Origin: Xanthomonas sp. SI
Lineage (GTDB): Bacteria > Pseudomonadota > Gammaproteobacteria > Xanthomonadales > Xanthomonadaceae
Assembly: GCF_014236855.1 (NCBI RefSeq)
Contig: NZ_CP051261.1
Span: 1,364,001-1,428,000, forward strand
DNA length: 64,000 nt
Reading direction: 5' to 3'
Part shown: one piece after another, positions 8,603 through 18,439 of the stretch
Numbering within the stretch: the stretch's first letter is position 1
How the letters are laid out: each line of letters starts with the position of its first letter
The notes under the pieces: model-generated
The model's input: only the letters and a program-made list of their open reading frames with translations
The model's database searches: none
Told to the model about the DNA's origin: nothing
Made by a program: the position numbers and the translations under genes

Positions 8603-9576
8603 TTAGCGGGCGCCGAAGCGGGCCCGGCAGCCTTCCTTGACCCACACCGCATTGCCCTCGTAGCCCCAGTTGCGGCCTTCGACGCAGGTGGTGCCGGACA
8701 GCTGCTGGATCACCGCCGGTCGGCCCTGGCGGCGGTCCCAGGCGCAACTGCGCAGGCGCTTGTCGTCGCTGCTGCAGGTCACCGAGTAATCGCTGCCGGA
8801 CGGCGGGCGCCCCGGACCCCAGCCGCCCCGCCACCGCCCCGGCCTTCGGCGAACTCGCCGCGGCAACCATCGTCCACCCACACCGCGCCGTCGCGCTGGC
8901 CCCAGCTGCGGCCTTCGATGCAGCGGGTGTCGGACAGCTGCCGGACCAGCACCGCATTGCGCCAGCCGGTGTTGCAGACGCGCTGGCGCTGGTCCTGGCT
9001 CTCACAGCGGATGGTGCCGCCCGGGCCGGGACCTGGGCCAGGACCCGGACCCGGCCCCGGACCGCCGCCGTCGCCCCAGCCGCCGCGGCCTTCGGCGAAG
9101 CGGCCGCGGCAGCCGCGGTCCACCCACACCACGCCGGGGCCCGAGCCCCAGGTCTGGCCCTCGATGCACGGCGAATCCGACAGCGCGCCGACCAGCCGCG
9201 CGCGGCCGCGGAACGGCGTCGCGCACTGGCGGCGCTTGCGGTCGTTGCTGGAGCAGGCGATGGTCTGCGCATTGAAGCCGGGTTCCGGTCGCCACTGGCC
9301 GCTGCTGCCACGCAGCGAGGTGGAGATGTCCTGCTGGATGCGGCCGAAGCCCCAGCCGCGGTCGACCTGGTCCAGGTAGAACTCCAACTGGTCGTCGGGG
9401 ATCTGCCGGCCGCGGGTCTGGTCGGCGTATTCGCGCTCGATCACCCGCACCCGGCTCGGCACCGACAGCTGCCGCAGGTCCTCCGGCGCATAGGCGCGCG
9501 CGCTCTGCGCGGCCACCGGCCCGCTGGCCAAGGCCAGACCGGCCACCAACAACCAACCGCTCAGCTGCTTCAACAT
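8603..9576 (-). pseudogene. DUF3011 repeat protein split by a one-base frameshift
   Basis: A secreted protein with three DUF3011 units, interrupted by a frameshift. The first frame starts with ATG at 9576 and a signal peptide ending near PVAAQ. It encodes two DUF3011 units (each with paired Cys and a WVDxGCRGxFAEGRG ending) joined by a Gly-Pro repeat linker, and stops at 8779. The third unit (YSVTCSSDDKRLRSC to WVKEGCRARFGAR) continues in the next frame to 8603. The frames join in a glycine linker where the - strand reads GGGG (8826-8829 on +); one extra G restores a continuous product of about 324 residues. Either the gene has mutated or one base was lost in a homopolymer during sequencing. 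The truncated 265-residue form keeps two whole units and could still be made. The biochemical role of DUF3011 is not known to me. Confidence 0.75.
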
Positions 9577-9734
9577 GGGTCCCCTCCGACGCCCGTGACT
9601 GTGGGCGGACTATAGCCTCACGGAAACTTAAGGCCAGGTGAGTTGCGGCCGGATTTGCCCGGGCCGGCGCCGCGCCGCAGAATATCCGGCTTGCCGGCGC
9701 GTTCTGCGCCGGCGGCCCCACCTTGGAGTTTGCG

Positions 9735-11492
9735 ATGCGTACCCACTTCTGCGGCCTGGTCGACGAGACCCTGATCGGCCAAACCGTCACCCTGGCCGGC
9801 TGGACCGATGTCGCCCGCAATCTCGGCGGGGTCTGCTTCATCGACCTGCGCGACCACGAGGGCATCGTGCAGGTGACGGTGGAGCCGGAGAGCGCGGAGG
9901 TGTTCGCGGTCGCCGCCTCGCTGGGCTACGAGGACGTGCTGCAGGTGGAAGGCGTGGTGCGCGCGCGGCATGCGGTCAACGACAAGCTGCGCAGCGGCAA
10001 GGTCGAGGTGATCGCCACCCGCATCACCATCCTCAACAAGGCCGCGCCGCTGCCGTTCCATGCGCACGAGAACCCGGGCGAGGAAACCCGCCTGAAGTAC
10101 CGCTACCTGGACCTGCGCCGCCCGGAGATGCAGCGCATGCAGCGCACCCGCATCAAGCTGGTGCAGGGGCTGCGCCGCTACCTGGACGAGCGCGGCTTCC
10201 AGGACATCGAAACCCCGATCCTGACCAAGGCCACCCCGGAAGGCGCGCGCGACTTCCTGGTGCCGGCGCGCATGCATCCGGGCGAGTTCTACGCCTTGCC
10301 GCAGAGCCCGCAGCTGTTCAAGCAGATCCTGATGGTGGCCGGCTTCGACCGCTACTACCAGATCGCGCGCTGCTTCCGCGACGAGGCGCTGCGCGCCGAC
10401 CGCCAGCTCGAGTTCACCCAGCTCGACATGGAGTTCGCGTTCGTGCGCGAGCGCGATGTGCAAGATGCGGTGGAGCAGATGATCCGCCACATCTTCAAGG
10501 AAGTGGTGGACGTGGAGCTGGCCGCCGAATTCCCGCGCATGACCTGGGCCGAGGCGATGCGCCGCTTCGGCTCGGACAAGCCGGACCTGCGTATCGGCCT
10601 GGAACTGGTCGACGTGGCCGAGCTGGTCAAGTCCAGCGAGTTCCCGGTGTTCACCGCTGCTGCCAACGATGTCGACGGCCGCGTCGCCGCGCTGCGCATT
10701 CCCGGCGGCGCCACGCTGTCGCGCAAGCAGATCGACGACTACGCCGCGCACGCGGCCAAGTACGGTGCCAAGGGCCTGGCCTACATCAAGTTGTCGGAGA
10801 CCGGCGAAATCAGCTCGCCGATCGCCAAGTTCTTTTCCGAAGAAGCCTTCGCCGCATTGGTCGCGCACGTCGGCGCCGGCAACGGCGACATCGTGTTCTT
10901 CGGCGCCGGCGGCTACAACAAGGTCTCCGACTTCATGGGCGCGCTGCGCTTGAAGGCCGGCAAGGACTTCGGCCTGGTCGCGCAGGGCTGGGCGCCGCTG
11001 TGGGTCACCGATTTCCCGATGTTCGAATGGGACGATGAAGCGCAGCGCTACGTCGCCCTGCATCACCCCTTCACCGCGCCGGCGGTGGACGACATCGCGC
11101 AGCTGCGCACGCACGCCAGGACCGCGGTGTCGCGCGGCTACGACATGGTGCTCAACGGCAACGAGATCGGCGGCGGCTCGATCCGTATCCACCGCCCGGA
11201 AATGCAGAGTGCGGTGTTCGAACTGCTCGGCATCGGCGCCGAGGAAGCGCGCGCCAAGTTCGGCTTCCTGCTCGACGCGCTGAACTACGGCGCGCCGCCG
11301 CACGGCGGCATCGCCTTCGGCATCGACCGCATCGCCGCGCTGATGGCCGGCACCGAATCGATCCGCGATGTGATCCCGTTCCCCAAGACCACCGGCGCGC
11401 AGGACCTGATGACCGACGCGCCGTCGCCGATCGCCGATGCGCAGCTGGCCGAAGTGCACGTGCAGGTGCGCGCCAAGCCGGTGCAGGGCTGA
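9735..11492 (+). CDS. aspS: Aspartyl-tRNA synthetase
   Basis: A 585-residue class IIb synthetase that charges tRNA-Asp in the cytoplasm. The N-terminal OB-fold anticodon domain ([19 protein letters not shown]) is followed by the catalytic core with [22 protein letters not shown], motif 2 ([20 protein letters not shown]) and motif 3 ([16 protein letters not shown]). The bacterial insertion domain lies between motifs 2 and 3. The length is normal for the bacterial type. The ATG at 9735 gives the conserved start MRTHFCG; an in-frame TTG 12 bases earlier is less likely. Residue 30 is Leu, which as I recall is typical of discriminating enzymes (His in the nondiscriminating type); this is a weak hint only. 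It is followed after 3 bases by an acetyltransferase gene. Confidence 0.98.
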   Translation: MRTHFCGLVDETLIGQTVTLAGWTDVARNLGGVCFIDLRDHEGIVQVTVEPESAEVFAVAASLGYEDVLQVEGVVRARHAVNDKLRSGKVEVIATRITILNKAAPLPFHAHENPGEETRLKYRYLDLRRPEMQRMQRTRIKLVQGLRRYLDERGFQDIETPILTKATPEGARDFLVPARMHPGEFYALPQSPQLFKQILMVAGFDRYYQIARCFRDEALRADRQLEFTQLDMEFAFVRERDVQDAVEQMIRHIFKEVVDVELAAEFPRMTWAEAMRRFGSDKPDLRIGLELVDVAELVKSSEFPVFTAAANDVDGRVAALRIPGGATLSRKQIDDYAAHAAKYGAKGLAYIKLSETGEISSPIAKFFSEEAFAALVAHVGAGNGDIVFFGAGGYNKVSDFMGALRLKAGKDFGLVAQGWAPLWVTDFPMFEWDDEAQRYVALHHPFTAPAVDDIAQLRTHARTAVSRGYDMVLNGNEIGGGSIRIHRPEMQSAVFELLGIGAEEARAKFGFLLDALNYGAPPHGGIAFGIDRIAALMAGTESIRDVIPFPKTTGAQDLMTDAPSPIADAQLAEVHVQVRAKPVQG

Positions 11493-11495
11493 GCG

Positions 11496-12020
11496 ATGGC
11501 ATTGGCGATCCGCCAAGCCACGCCGGACGACGCCGCCACGCTGGCGGCGCTGGCCGCGGCCACCTTTACGGAAACGTTCGGCCACCTGTATTCGCCGGAA
11601 GACCTGCACGGGTTTCTCGACGAGCACTACACCGCGGCGCGGCAGCGCACGATCCTGCAGCATCCCGACTACGCGATCTGGCTGCTGGAGGACGACGGCG
11701 TGGCGGTGGGCCATGCCGCGGCGGGCCCCTGCGGCCTGCCGCATGCCGAGGTGCAGCCCGGCGACGGCGAGCTGAAGCGGCTGTACCTGCTGCGCTCGCA
11801 CCAGAACAGCGGCTGGGGCAGCCGCCTGTTCGAAATCGCGCTGGCCTGGCTGGAACGCGAAGGCCCACGCACGCTGTGGATCGGCGTGTGGTCGGAAAAC
11901 TTCGGCGCGCAACGCTTCTACGCGCGCTACGGCTTCGAGAAGGTCGGCACCTACGAATTCCCGGTCGGGCAGACCCGCGATCTGGAGTTCATCCTGCGTC
12001 GCGTGCCGCAGACGGCGTAG
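11496..12020 (+). CDS. GNAT-family N-acetyltransferase
   Basis: A 174-residue single-domain GCN5-type acetyltransferase that transfers acetyl from acetyl-CoA to an amine. The fold is recognisable from the N-terminal helix region (IRQATPDDAATLAALAAATF), the strand ELKRLYLL, and motif A for the CoA pyrophosphate (SHQNSGWGSRLFEIAL, about residues 97-112). The strand-helix LWIGVWSENFGAQRFYARYGF, which ends with the usual YxRxGF motif, follows. It starts 3 bases after aspS stops, so co-transcription is likely. Nothing indicates its substrate; small-molecule, antibiotic or protein amines are all possible. Confidence 0.88.
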   Translation: MALAIRQATPDDAATLAALAAATFTETFGHLYSPEDLHGFLDEHYTAARQRTILQHPDYAIWLLEDDGVAVGHAAAGPCGLPHAEVQPGDGELKRLYLLRSHQNSGWGSRLFEIALAWLEREGPRTLWIGVWSENFGAQRFYARYGFEKVGTYEFPVGQTRDLEFILRRVPQTA

Positions 12021-12114
12021 TCCACGTGGCGTGCCGAGTGCATGGCCGAACGGGCAGGGCTGGTGGCGGGACGCAGTAAACTGGCCACTCCTCCGTCCCT
12101 GACAGGAGATCGCC

Positions 12115-12426
12115 ATGTCGCGACTGATGAAATGCGCCGCCGCCTTGCTGCCGCTGCTGGCCGCGTGCGCGCCAACCGCTTCATTGCAATCGGCGAGTAG
12201 TGGGCCGGCGGTGCAGGGCGATGGCCGCTGTCAGGCCGAGCCGGTGGCGTGGGTGGTCGGTCAGGTCGCGACCGAGGCGACCCTGGCGCGGGTCCGCCAG
12301 GAGAGCGGCGCCGGCCAGCTGCGGCCGATCGCCCCCGGCCAGGCGACGACACGCGACCTGCGCCCGGACCGGCTCAACGTGTTCGTGGATGCGTCCAATG
12401 CCATCGTCCGCATCACCTGTGGCTGA
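12115..12426 (+). CDS. I78-family peptidase inhibitor lipoprotein
   Basis: A 103-residue lipoprotein. Residues 1-17 are a type II signal peptide ending LLAAC, with the lipidated Cys at 18. The C-terminal half carries the I78 inhibitor signature: a conserved Cys (GRCQAE), GQLRPIAPGQ, then TRDLRPDRLNVFVD and the final ITCG, with two cysteines placed to form the disulfide of the family. Known I78 proteins inhibit serine peptidases such as subtilisin-like enzymes, so a periplasmic protective role is plausible. A good Shine-Dalgarno sequence (CAGGAGA) precedes the ATG. The stop codon overlaps the GTG start of the next gene by 8 bases, indicating translational coupling. Confidence 0.87.
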   Translation: MSRLMKCAAALLPLLAACAPTASLQSASSGPAVQGDGRCQAEPVAWVVGQVATEATLARVRQESGAGQLRPIAPGQATTRDLRPDRLNVFVDASNAIVRITCG

Positions 12427-13084
12427 GGCCGGGCGCACGCTTGCCGCGGACGCCGCGGTCGACCCCTTGCCGCAGGTCCTGTTGCTGCATGGAATCTGGA
12501 ACGGCCGCATCTGGCTCGGGCCGCTGGCCTGGCGCATGCGCCGCGATGGCTTCCGGGTCGCCAGCTTCGGCTATTCGACCGCGTTCGGCGGTGCCGAGGC
12601 GGCGCTGCCGCGGCTGCAGCAGCGGATCCAGCGCCTGGCGCAGCAGGGGCCGGTGGCGCTGGTCGGGCACAGCCTGGGCGGGCTGATCGCGCTGCAGGCC
12701 TTGCGCCAGGCGCCGCAGTTGCCGGTGACCCGGGTGGTGTGCCTGGGCGCGCCGTTGGCCGGCAGCGCGGTGGCGCAGACGCTGCTGCGACGCGGCCTCG
12801 GCGTGGCTCTCGGGCGCAGCGCGGCCTTGCTGCAGCAGGGTCTCGGACACTGGGACGGTCGCGCCGCGGTCGGCATGGTGGCCGGCAGCGTCGCGTTGGG
12901 GCTGGGCAACCGCATCGCCGCGCTGGGGCCGGAATCGGACGGCACCGTGGCCCTGGCCGAGACCCGCGTGCCGGGCCTGCACGACCATTGCCTGGTGCGC
13001 GCCAGCCATAGCGGCCTGCTGTTCTCGCCGCTGGCCGCGCGCCAGGCCGCCGCGTTCCTGCGCCAAGGCCGCTTCGCCGCCTGA
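12419..13084 (+). CDS. Lipase-like alpha/beta hydrolase
   Basis: A 221-residue alpha/beta hydrolase with no signal peptide. It has the oxyanion segment LLLHGIWNGR (about 21-30), the nucleophile elbow VGHSLGGLIALQAL with Ser85, and a C-terminal histidine candidate in LHDHCLVRASHSG. The acid may be the Asp in GPESDGTVAL. The gene is best started at the GTG at 12419, which overlaps the stop of the I78 gene; the frame is open further upstream only in the shadow of that gene. The family (PGAP1-like or lipase class 3-like esterases) acts on lipid esters, but the substrate here is unknown. The overlap suggests the two are translated together, though a functional link between a peptidase inhibitor and an esterase is not obvious. 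Confidence 0.83.
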   Translation: MAEAGRTLAADAAVDPLPQVLLLHGIWNGRIWLGPLAWRMRRDGFRVASFGYSTAFGGAEAALPRLQQRIQRLAQQGPVALVGHSLGGLIALQALRQAPQLPVTRVVCLGAPLAGSAVAQTLLRRGLGVALGRSAALLQQGLGHWDGRAAVGMVAGSVALGLGNRIAALGPESDGTVALAETRVPGLHDHCLVRASHSGLLFSPLAARQAAAFLRQGRFAA

Positions 13085-13125
13085 GCGGGGCGCGTCGCCG
13101 ATGCGGGCGCGGCGGCGCAATCGAG

Positions 13126-13131
13126 TAAAAT
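13126..13131 (+). promoter_or_regulatory. -10-like element (TAAAAT) before yebC
   Basis: TAAAAT followed by a GC-rich CCGCC discriminator lies about 35 bases before the yebC ATG. A similar GATAATCCGCG occurs before tolB (21303-21313). No good -35 hexamer is seen, so this is tentative. Confidence 0.3.
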
Positions 13132-13166
13132 CCGCCGCTTGTCCTTACTGATGTCCGGAACGCCCC

Positions 13167-13898
13167 ATGGGTAGAGGCCCCTCGATCGAAGCCCGCAAGA
13201 ACGCATCCGATGCGAAGCGCGGCAAGATTTTCACCAAGATCATCCGCGAGATCGGCGTCGCCGCGCGCGCCGGCGGCGGCGACCCGTCCAACAATCCGCG
13301 CCTGCGCGTGGCGATGGACAAGGGCCTGGCCTCGAACATGTCCAAGGACGTGATCGAGCGCGCGATCAAGAAAGCCACCGGCGAGCTGGAAGGGGTGGAG
13401 TACGAGGAGATCCGCTACGAGGGCTACGCGCCGGGCGGGGTCGCGGTGATCGTCGATTGCCTGACCGACAACCGCGTGCGTACCGTGGCCGACGTGCGCC
13501 ACGCCTTCAGCAAGTGCGGCGGCAACATGGGTACCGAAGGCTCGGTGGCGTTCATGTTCAAGCGCCTGGGCGTGCTCAGCTTCGCCGCCGGTGCCGACGA
13601 GGAAGCCATCACCGAAGCGGCGATCGAGGCCGGTGCCGACGACATCGTGGTGTATCCGGAGGACGGCGCGATTGACGTGCTGACCTCGGCGGACGCGTTC
13701 CACGCGGTCAAGGACGCGATGCAGGCCGCCGGCCTGGCCGCCGACCACGCCGAGCTCAGCTTCCGTGCCGACAACGACATCGCGGTGGAAGGCGATACCG
13801 CGCTGCAGGTGCGCAAGCTGCTGGACATGCTGGAAGACCTGGACGATGTGCAGGCGGTCTATTCCAATGCCGATCAGTCCGCGTTGAGTGGCGGCTGA
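13167..13898 (+). CDS. yebC: YebC/PmpR-family regulatory protein
   Basis: A 243-residue protein of the universal YebC/TACO1 family. The N-terminus [20 protein letters not shown] matches the conserved start of the family, followed by [19 protein letters not shown] and the central KKATGE and [14 protein letters not shown] segments. The length is standard. Family members were described as DNA-binding transcription regulators; more recent work links some of them to translation of polyproline stretches, so either role is possible. It directly precedes ruvC (TGA, one base, ATG), the usual gammaproteobacterial order yebC-ruvC-ruvA-ruvB. A TAAAAT element about 35 bases upstream may be its promoter. 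Confidence 0.95.
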   Translation: MGRGPSIEARKNASDAKRGKIFTKIIREIGVAARAGGGDPSNNPRLRVAMDKGLASNMSKDVIERAIKKATGELEGVEYEEIRYEGYAPGGVAVIVDCLTDNRVRTVADVRHAFSKCGGNMGTEGSVAFMFKRLGVLSFAAGADEEAITEAAIEAGADDIVVYPEDGAIDVLTSADAFHAVKDAMQAAGLAADHAELSFRADNDIAVEGDTALQVRKLLDMLEDLDDVQAVYSNADQSALSGG

Positions 13899-13899
13899 G

Positions 13900-14592
13900 A
13901 TGGCGACGGCCGGGACTCGGGACGCTGCCGGGACTCGGGACCCGGGACTCGGGACTCGGAACAGCGAGGTGCCAGGACCTGACGGATCGTCGGCGCAGCC
14001 TGCCGCAGCCGTTAGCCCCGGCCGCGCTGCAGCGCCTTCGAGTCCCGAGTCCCGAGTCCCGAGTCCCGCCAAGGTCCGCATCCTCGGCATCGATCCGGGC
14101 TCGCAGCGCACCGGCGTGGGCATCATCGACATCGACGGCAGCGGCCGCACCACCCATGTCCACCACGCGCCGCTGCTGTTGCTCGGCGAGGGCGACTTCT
14201 CGCAGCGGCTGAAGCGCCTGCTGCACGGGCTGGGCGCGCTGATCGAGGAGTACCAGCCGCAGGAAGTGGCGATCGAGCGGGTGTTCATGGGCAAGAGCGC
14301 CGACGCGGCGCTGAAGCTCGGCCACGCGCGCGGCGCGGCGATCTGCGCGGTGGTGCTGCGCGATCTGCCGGTGCACGAGTACGCGGCCAAGGAGATCAAG
14401 CTGGCCATCGTCGGCAAAGGTGCGGCCGAGAAGCAGCAGGTACAACATATGGTCGGTCTGATGCTGAGTCTGACCGGAAAACTGCAGGCCGACGCCGCCG
14501 ACGCGCTGGCGGTGGCCATCACCCATGCCCACGTGCGCGCCACCGCGCAGCGCCTGGGTGTCAGTACGCAACAGGCTTGGAGCAGGAAATGA
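13900..14592 (+). CDS. ruvC: Holliday junction resolvase RuvC with a repeat-encoded N-terminal extension
   Basis: RuvC cuts four-way junctions delivered by RuvAB during recombinational repair. The core starts at [14 protein letters not shown] and has all four acidic metal ligands: Asp65 (GIDPGS), the Glu in VAIERVFMG, and the two Asp in [10 protein letters not shown]. The core is about 170 residues, as in E. coli. Ahead of it are about 57 extra residues encoded by a GGGACTC heptad hairpin (RDPGLGTRN and SPESRVPSP are the two arms). No ATG lies between 13900 and the core. The only other start I see is a GTG in AGCGAGGTGCCA near 13967, which would still retain the second arm. The ATG at 13900 sits one base after the yebC stop, favouring coupled translation. 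Whether the tail is translated in vivo is unproven. Confidence 0.9.
   Translation: MATAGTRDAAGTRDPGLGTRNSEVPGPDGSSAQPAAAVSPGRAAAPSSPESRVPSPAKVRILGIDPGSQRTGVGIIDIDGSGRTTHVHHAPLLLLGEGDFSQRLKRLLHGLGALIEEYQPQEVAIERVFMGKSADAALKLGHARGAAICAVVLRDLPVHEYAAKEIKLAIVGKGAAEKQQVQHMVGLMLSLTGKLQADAADALAVAITHAHVRATAQRLGVSTQQAWSRK
13911..14069. repeat. Heptad hairpin element 1 (GGGACTC type)
   Basis: The left arm (13911-13960) is made of GGGACTC heptads, interrupted once; the right arm (14039-14068) is the reverse complement (CGAGTCC)n. The loop of about 78 bases between them is unrelated to the other elements. The whole element lies inside the open frame of ruvC, immediately after yebC. Confidence 0.85.
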
Positions 14593-14600
14593 GTGGAGCA

Positions 14601-14696
14601 GGGATTCGGGATTCGGGATTCGGGATTCGTAAGAGCGGGGTGCCTGTGCCTGCGCGCGGCTGTACCCAATCCCCAATCCCGAATCCCCAATCCCGG
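14601..14696. repeat. Heptad hairpin element 2, between ruvC and ruvA
   Basis: Four GGGATTC heptads (14601-14629) pair with CCAATCC/CGAATCC heptads (14665-14695) across a 35-base loop. The element occupies almost all of the ruvC-ruvA gap (14593-14716). Confidence 0.88.
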
Positions 14697-14714
14697 CGCC
14701 TCGCACGAGGCGCC
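14695..14714 (+). promoter_or_regulatory. Small hairpin covering the ruvA ribosome binding site
   Basis: GGCGCCTC (14695-14702) pairs with GAGGCGCC (14707-14714) around a GCAC loop, two bases before the ruvA ATG. The only Shine-Dalgarno candidate, GAGG at 14707-14710, is inside the stem, so folding would hide it. Confidence 0.5.
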
Positions 14715-14716
14715 CA

Positions 14717-15301
14717 ATGATCGGCCGTCTGCGCGGCATCCTCGCCTACAAGCAGCCGCCGTGGCTGGTGATCGACGTGGGCGGGGTCGGCTATGAGCTG
14801 GAGGCGCCGATGAGCACCTTCTACGACCTGCCCGACGTCGGCCGCGACGTGATCCTGTTCACCCACTACGCGCAGAAGGAAGACAGCGTCTCGCTGTACG
14901 GCTTCCTGCGCGAGGGCGAGCGGCGCCTGTTCCGCGACGTGCAGCGGGTCACCGGGATCGGCGCCAAGATCGCGCTGGCGGTGCTGTCCGGGGTCAGCGT
15001 GGACGAGTTCGCGCGCATGGTCACCAGCGCCGACGTCACTGCGCTGACCCGCATTCCCGGCATTGGCAAGAAGACCGCCGAGCGCATGGTGGTGGAACTG
15101 CGCGACCGCGCCGCGGACTTCAGCGGCGGCGCGCCGGTCACCGGGCAGCTCGGCACCGATGCGGTGTCCGAGGCCACCGTGGCGCTGCAGCAGCTCGGTT
15201 ACAAGCCGGCCGAAGCGGCGAAGATGGCGCGCGATGCCGCCGCCGACGGCGACGAGGTCGCCAGCGTGATCCGCAAGGCCTTGCAGGCCGCGTTGCGCTG
15301 A
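14717..15301 (+). CDS. ruvA: Holliday junction DNA helicase subunit RuvA
   Basis: A 194-residue protein, the usual length. RuvA tetramers bind Holliday junctions and load the RuvB motor. Domain I ([27 protein letters not shown]) is the OB fold. Domain II has the two helix-hairpin-helix motifs ([15 protein letters not shown] and [16 protein letters not shown], the latter near residues 113-128). Domain III ([20 protein letters not shown] to the end) contacts RuvB. Its start is preceded by a heptad hairpin and a short stem that contains the GAGG ribosome site. It is separated from ruvB by kup, a split also seen in other Xanthomonadaceae as I recall. Confidence 0.97.
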   Translation: MIGRLRGILAYKQPPWLVIDVGGVGYELEAPMSTFYDLPDVGRDVILFTHYAQKEDSVSLYGFLREGERRLFRDVQRVTGIGAKIALAVLSGVSVDEFARMVTSADVTALTRIPGIGKKTAERMVVELRDRAADFSGGAPVTGQLGTDAVSEATVALQQLGYKPAEAAKMARDAAADGDEVASVIRKALQAALR

Positions 15302-15353
15302 CCGCGCGCCGTACCTCCTTCTTCACGCCTCGCGGCGCTAACCTGATCCCCAC

Positions 15354-17273
15354 ATGTCCACCACTCCCGCTCCGTCCCCCGGCTCCGGCCATTCGGCCGA
15401 TGCCTCGCATGGAAAAGCCGGCTTTGCGCTGATCATCGGCGCCATCGGCGTGGTGTTCGGCGACATCGGCACCAGCCCGCTGTACACGCTCAAGGAAGCG
15501 TTCTCGCCGCACTACGGCCTGAGCAGCGACCACGACACCGTGCTCGGCGTGCTGTCGCTGGCGTTCTGGTCGCTGATGATCGTGGTCACGCTGAAGTACG
15601 TCACCATCATCATGCGCGCCGACAACGAAGGCGAGGGCGGCATCATGGCGCTGATGGCGCTGACCCAGCGCACCATGCGCAAGGGCTCGCGCTCGGCCTA
15701 CGTGGTCGGCATTCTCGGCATCTTCGGCGCCTCGCTGTTCTTCGGCGACGGGGTGATCACCCCGGCGATCTCGGTGCTGGGCGCGGTCGAAGGCCTGGAG
15801 GTGGCCGCGCCGGGGCTGCATGCGTTCATCGTGCCGATCACCGTGGTGGTGCTGGTGATCCTGTTCCTGGGCCAGCGCTTCGGCACCGAGAAGGTCGGCA
15901 AGGTATTCGGCCCGATCACCTGCCTGTGGTTCCTGTCGCTGGCGGCGATCGGCATCTGGAACATCGTCGACGCGCCGGAAGTGCTGAAGGCGTTCAACCC
16001 GTGGTGGGCGATCCGCTTCTTCCTCGACCACGGCTGGCACGGGGTGTGGATCCTCGGCGCGGTGGTGCTGGCGGTGACCGGCGGCGAGGCGCTGTACGCG
16101 GACATGGGCCACTTCGGCGCGCGCCCGATCCGCCACGCCTGGTACTTCTTCGTGCTGCCGTGCCTGGTGCTGAACTACCTGGGGCAGGGCGCGCTGGTGC
16201 TCAAGCATCCGGCGGCGCTGAAGAACCCGTTCTTCGAAGCGGTGCCCGGCTGGGCGCTGTACCCGATGATCGTGCTGGCCACGCTGGCGGCGGTGATCGC
16301 CTCGCAGGCGGTGATCACCGGCGCGTTCTCGATCGCGCGCCAGGCCATGCAGCTGGGCTACATCCCGCGCATGCTGATCAAGCACACCTCGCACGACACC
16401 ATCGGCCAGATCTACATCCCCGGCATCAACTGGCTGCTGATGGTGATGGTGATCGCGCTGGTGCTGATCTTCCGCAGTTCCACCAACCTGGCGGTGGCCT
16501 ACGGCATTTCGGTGTCGGCGACGATGCTGATCGACACCCTGCTGCTGGCGCTGGTGGCGCGCGCGCTGTGGCCGCGCTGGCGCAACTGGGTGTTGCCGCT
16601 GTGCGTGGTGTTCTTCGTCATCGACGCCGCGTTCCTGATCGCCAACGGCGCCAAGCTGCTGCAGGGCGCCTGGTTCCCGGTGGCGCTGGGCATCGTGATG
16701 TTCACCATGATGCGCACCTGGCGCCGCGGCCGCGAGCTGCTGCGCGAGGAGATCCGCAAGGACGGCATCCAGATCGACAGCTTCCTGCCCGGGCTGATGC
16801 TGGCGCCGCCGGTGCGCGTGCCGGGCACCGCGGTGTTCCTGACCGCCGACGCGACCGTGGTGCCGCATGCGCTGATGCACAACCTCAAGCACAACAAGGT
16901 GCTGCACGAGCGCAACGTGTTCCTGACCGTGGAGACCCTGCCGGTGCCGTACGCCTCGGCCAAGCAGCGGCTGAAGATGGACGCCATCGGCGACGAGTTC
17001 TACCGGGTGATCGTGCGCTTCGGCTTCATGGAAACCCCCGACGTGCCGCTGGCGCTGATGCGCTCCTGCGACCAGGGCGGCATCTACTTCGACCCGATGG
17101 ACACCACCTATTTCGCCAGCCGCGAGACCATCGTCGCCAGCGCCAACCGCGGCATGCCGATCTGGCGCGACAAGCTGTTCGCGGTCATGCACCGCAACGC
17201 CGCCCCGGCCACCGGCTTCTTCCGCATCCCCGGCAACCGGCTGGTGGAGCTGGGGGCGCAGGTGGAGATCTGA
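15354..17273 (+). CDS. kup: Low-affinity potassium uptake protein Kup
   Basis: A 639-residue KUP/HAK/KT-type K+:H+ symporter of the inner membrane. The diagnostic first helix is present ([24 protein letters not shown], about residues 25-48). About twelve hydrophobic helices run to around residue 450, including GFFGDG-like [20 protein letters not shown] and [21 protein letters not shown]-terminal cytoplasmic domain with LFVTVE-like [11 protein letters not shown] follows. Length and architecture match E. coli Kup. The gene sits inside the ruv cluster with 52 bases to ruvA and a heptad hairpin before ruvB. Nothing suggests a role in recombination; the position is probably an ancestral insertion. 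Confidence 0.96.
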   Translation: MSTTPAPSPGSGHSADASHGKAGFALIIGAIGVVFGDIGTSPLYTLKEAFSPHYGLSSDHDTVLGVLSLAFWSLMIVVTLKYVTIIMRADNEGEGGIMALMALTQRTMRKGSRSAYVVGILGIFGASLFFGDGVITPAISVLGAVEGLEVAAPGLHAFIVPITVVVLVILFLGQRFGTEKVGKVFGPITCLWFLSLAAIGIWNIVDAPEVLKAFNPWWAIRFFLDHGWHGVWILGAVVLAVTGGEALYADMGHFGARPIRHAWYFFVLPCLVLNYLGQGALVLKHPAALKNPFFEAVPGWALYPMIVLATLAAVIASQAVITGAFSIARQAMQLGYIPRMLIKHTSHDTIGQIYIPGINWLLMVMVIALVLIFRSSTNLAVAYGISVSATMLIDTLLLALVARALWPRWRNWVLPLCVVFFVIDAAFLIANGAKLLQGAWFPVALGIVMFTMMRTWRRGRELLREEIRKDGIQIDSFLPGLMLAPPVRVPGTAVFLTADATVVPHALMHNLKHNKVLHERNVFLTVETLPVPYASAKQRLKMDAIGDEFYRVIVRFGFMETPDVPLALMRSCDQGGIYFDPMDTTYFASRETIVASANRGMPIWRDKLFAVMHRNAAPATGFFRIPGNRLVELGAQVEI

Positions 17274-17289
17274 AGCCGCCTGCGGCGGC

Positions 17290-17399
17290 CGGGATTGGGG
17301 ATTGGAGATTCGGGATTGGTCAAGGCCATAGCGCCGAAGCCGTCCTGCAGTCGATACTATTGCGCTACCAATCCCGAATCTCGATTCCCCAATCCCGGC
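17290..17399. repeat. Heptad hairpin element 3, between kup and ruvB
   Basis: The left arm 17291-17319 (GGGATTG heptads with one GGAGATT variant) and the right arm 17368-17398 (CCAATCC, CGAATCT, CGATTCC units) flank a loop of about 48 bases. The right arm ends 6 bases before the ruvB ATG. Confidence 0.87.
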
Positions 17400-17404
17400 T
17401 CTAA

Positions 17405-18439
17405 ATGGACCGCATCATCGCCAGCAGCGCCACCCGCGAAGACGACGCGGTCGAGGCCAGCATCCGTCCCAAGCGGCTGGCCGACTATCTCGGCCAGCAG
17501 CCGGTGCGCGAGCAGCTGTCGATCTACATCGAAGCGGCCAAGGCGCGCGGCGAGGCGATGGACCATGTGCTGATCTTCGGGCCGCCGGGCCTGGGCAAGA
17601 CCACGCTCAGCCATGTCATCGCCAACGAGCTGGGGGTCAATCTGCGCGCGACCTCCGGCCCGGTGATCGAGAAGGCCGGCGACCTGGCGGCGCTGCTGAC
17701 CAACCTGCAGCCGCACGACGTGCTGTTCGTGGACGAGATCCACCGCCTGTCGCCGGTGGTCGAGGAAGTGCTGTATCCGGCGATGGAAGACTTCCAGATC
17801 GACATCATGATCGGCGAGGGTCCGGCCGCGCGCTCGATCAAGATCGACCTGCCGCCGTTCACCCTGATCGGCGCCACCACCCGCGCCGGCCTGCTGACCG
17901 CGCCGCTGCGCGACCGCTTCGGCATCGTGCAGCGCCTGGCGTTCTATACCCCGGAAGAACTGGGCAAGATCGTGCGCCGTTCCGCCGCCATCCTCGGCAT
18001 CGCCTGCGACGCCGACGGCTGCGCGGAGATCGCGCGGCGCGCGCGCGGCACCCCGCGCATCGCCAACCGGCTGCTGCGGCGGGTCCGCGATTTCGCCCAG
18101 GTCCGCGCCGGCGGGCTGATCGACCTGGCCGTCGCGCAGGCGGCGATGCAGATGCTCGGGGTCGACCCGGAAGGCTTCGACGACCTGGATCGGCGCCTGC
18201 TGCGCACCATCATCGACTACTTCGACGGCGGACCGGTCGGGGTCGAGTCGCTGGCCGCCTCGCTGTCGGAAGAACGCGGCACCCTGGAAGACGTGATCGA
18301 GCCCTACCTGATCCAGCAGGGCTACCTGATCCGCACCGCACGCGGGCGCATGGCGACCAACAAGGCGTATCTGCACTTGGGCTTGCCGCCCAAGCGGGAT
18401 TCGGGATTGGGGATTGGGGATTCGGGAGGGCTGTTTTGA
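17405..18439 (+). CDS. ruvB: Holliday junction branch-migration ATPase RuvB
   Basis: A 344-residue AAA+ motor that drives branch migration with RuvA. Walker A is GPPGLGKTT (about residues 59-67) and Walker B is LFVDEIHRL. Sensor-region [18 protein letters not shown], the arginine-finger region and the C-terminal winged-helix domain (ending [21 protein letters not shown]) are all present. After that conserved end, a 12-residue tail ([14 protein letters not shown] region) is encoded by the left arm of a heptad hairpin. The stop codon overlaps the TTG start of ybgC. No Shine-Dalgarno sequence is visible before the ATG because the right arm of another hairpin lies there. Confidence 0.97.
   Translation: MDRIIASSATREDDAVEASIRPKRLADYLGQQPVREQLSIYIEAAKARGEAMDHVLIFGPPGLGKTTLSHVIANELGVNLRATSGPVIEKAGDLAALLTNLQPHDVLFVDEIHRLSPVVEEVLYPAMEDFQIDIMIGEGPAARSIKIDLPPFTLIGATTRAGLLTAPLRDRFGIVQRLAFYTPEELGKIVRRSAAILGIACDADGCAEIARRARGTPRIANRLLRRVRDFAQVRAGGLIDLAVAQAAMQMLGVDPEGFDDLDRRLLRTIIDYFDGGPVGVESLAASLSEERGTLEDVIEPYLIQQGYLIRTARGRMATNKAYLHLGLPPKRDSGLGIGDSGGLF

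Noticed and set aside
12200..12418. A longer start for the lipase-like hydrolase inside the I78 gene.
   Set aside because: The extra N-terminus is an Arg-rich shadow of the I78 frame. The GTG at 12419 with stop-start overlap is a better start.
13911..14069. Heptad repeats considered as a CRISPR array.
   Set aside because: The units are only 7 bases long with no spacers, and no cas genes are near.
15354..17273. The idea that kup has a recombination role because it sits inside the ruv cluster.
   Set aside because: The protein is a complete potassium transporter and the arrangement is known in this family. Position alone is not evidence.
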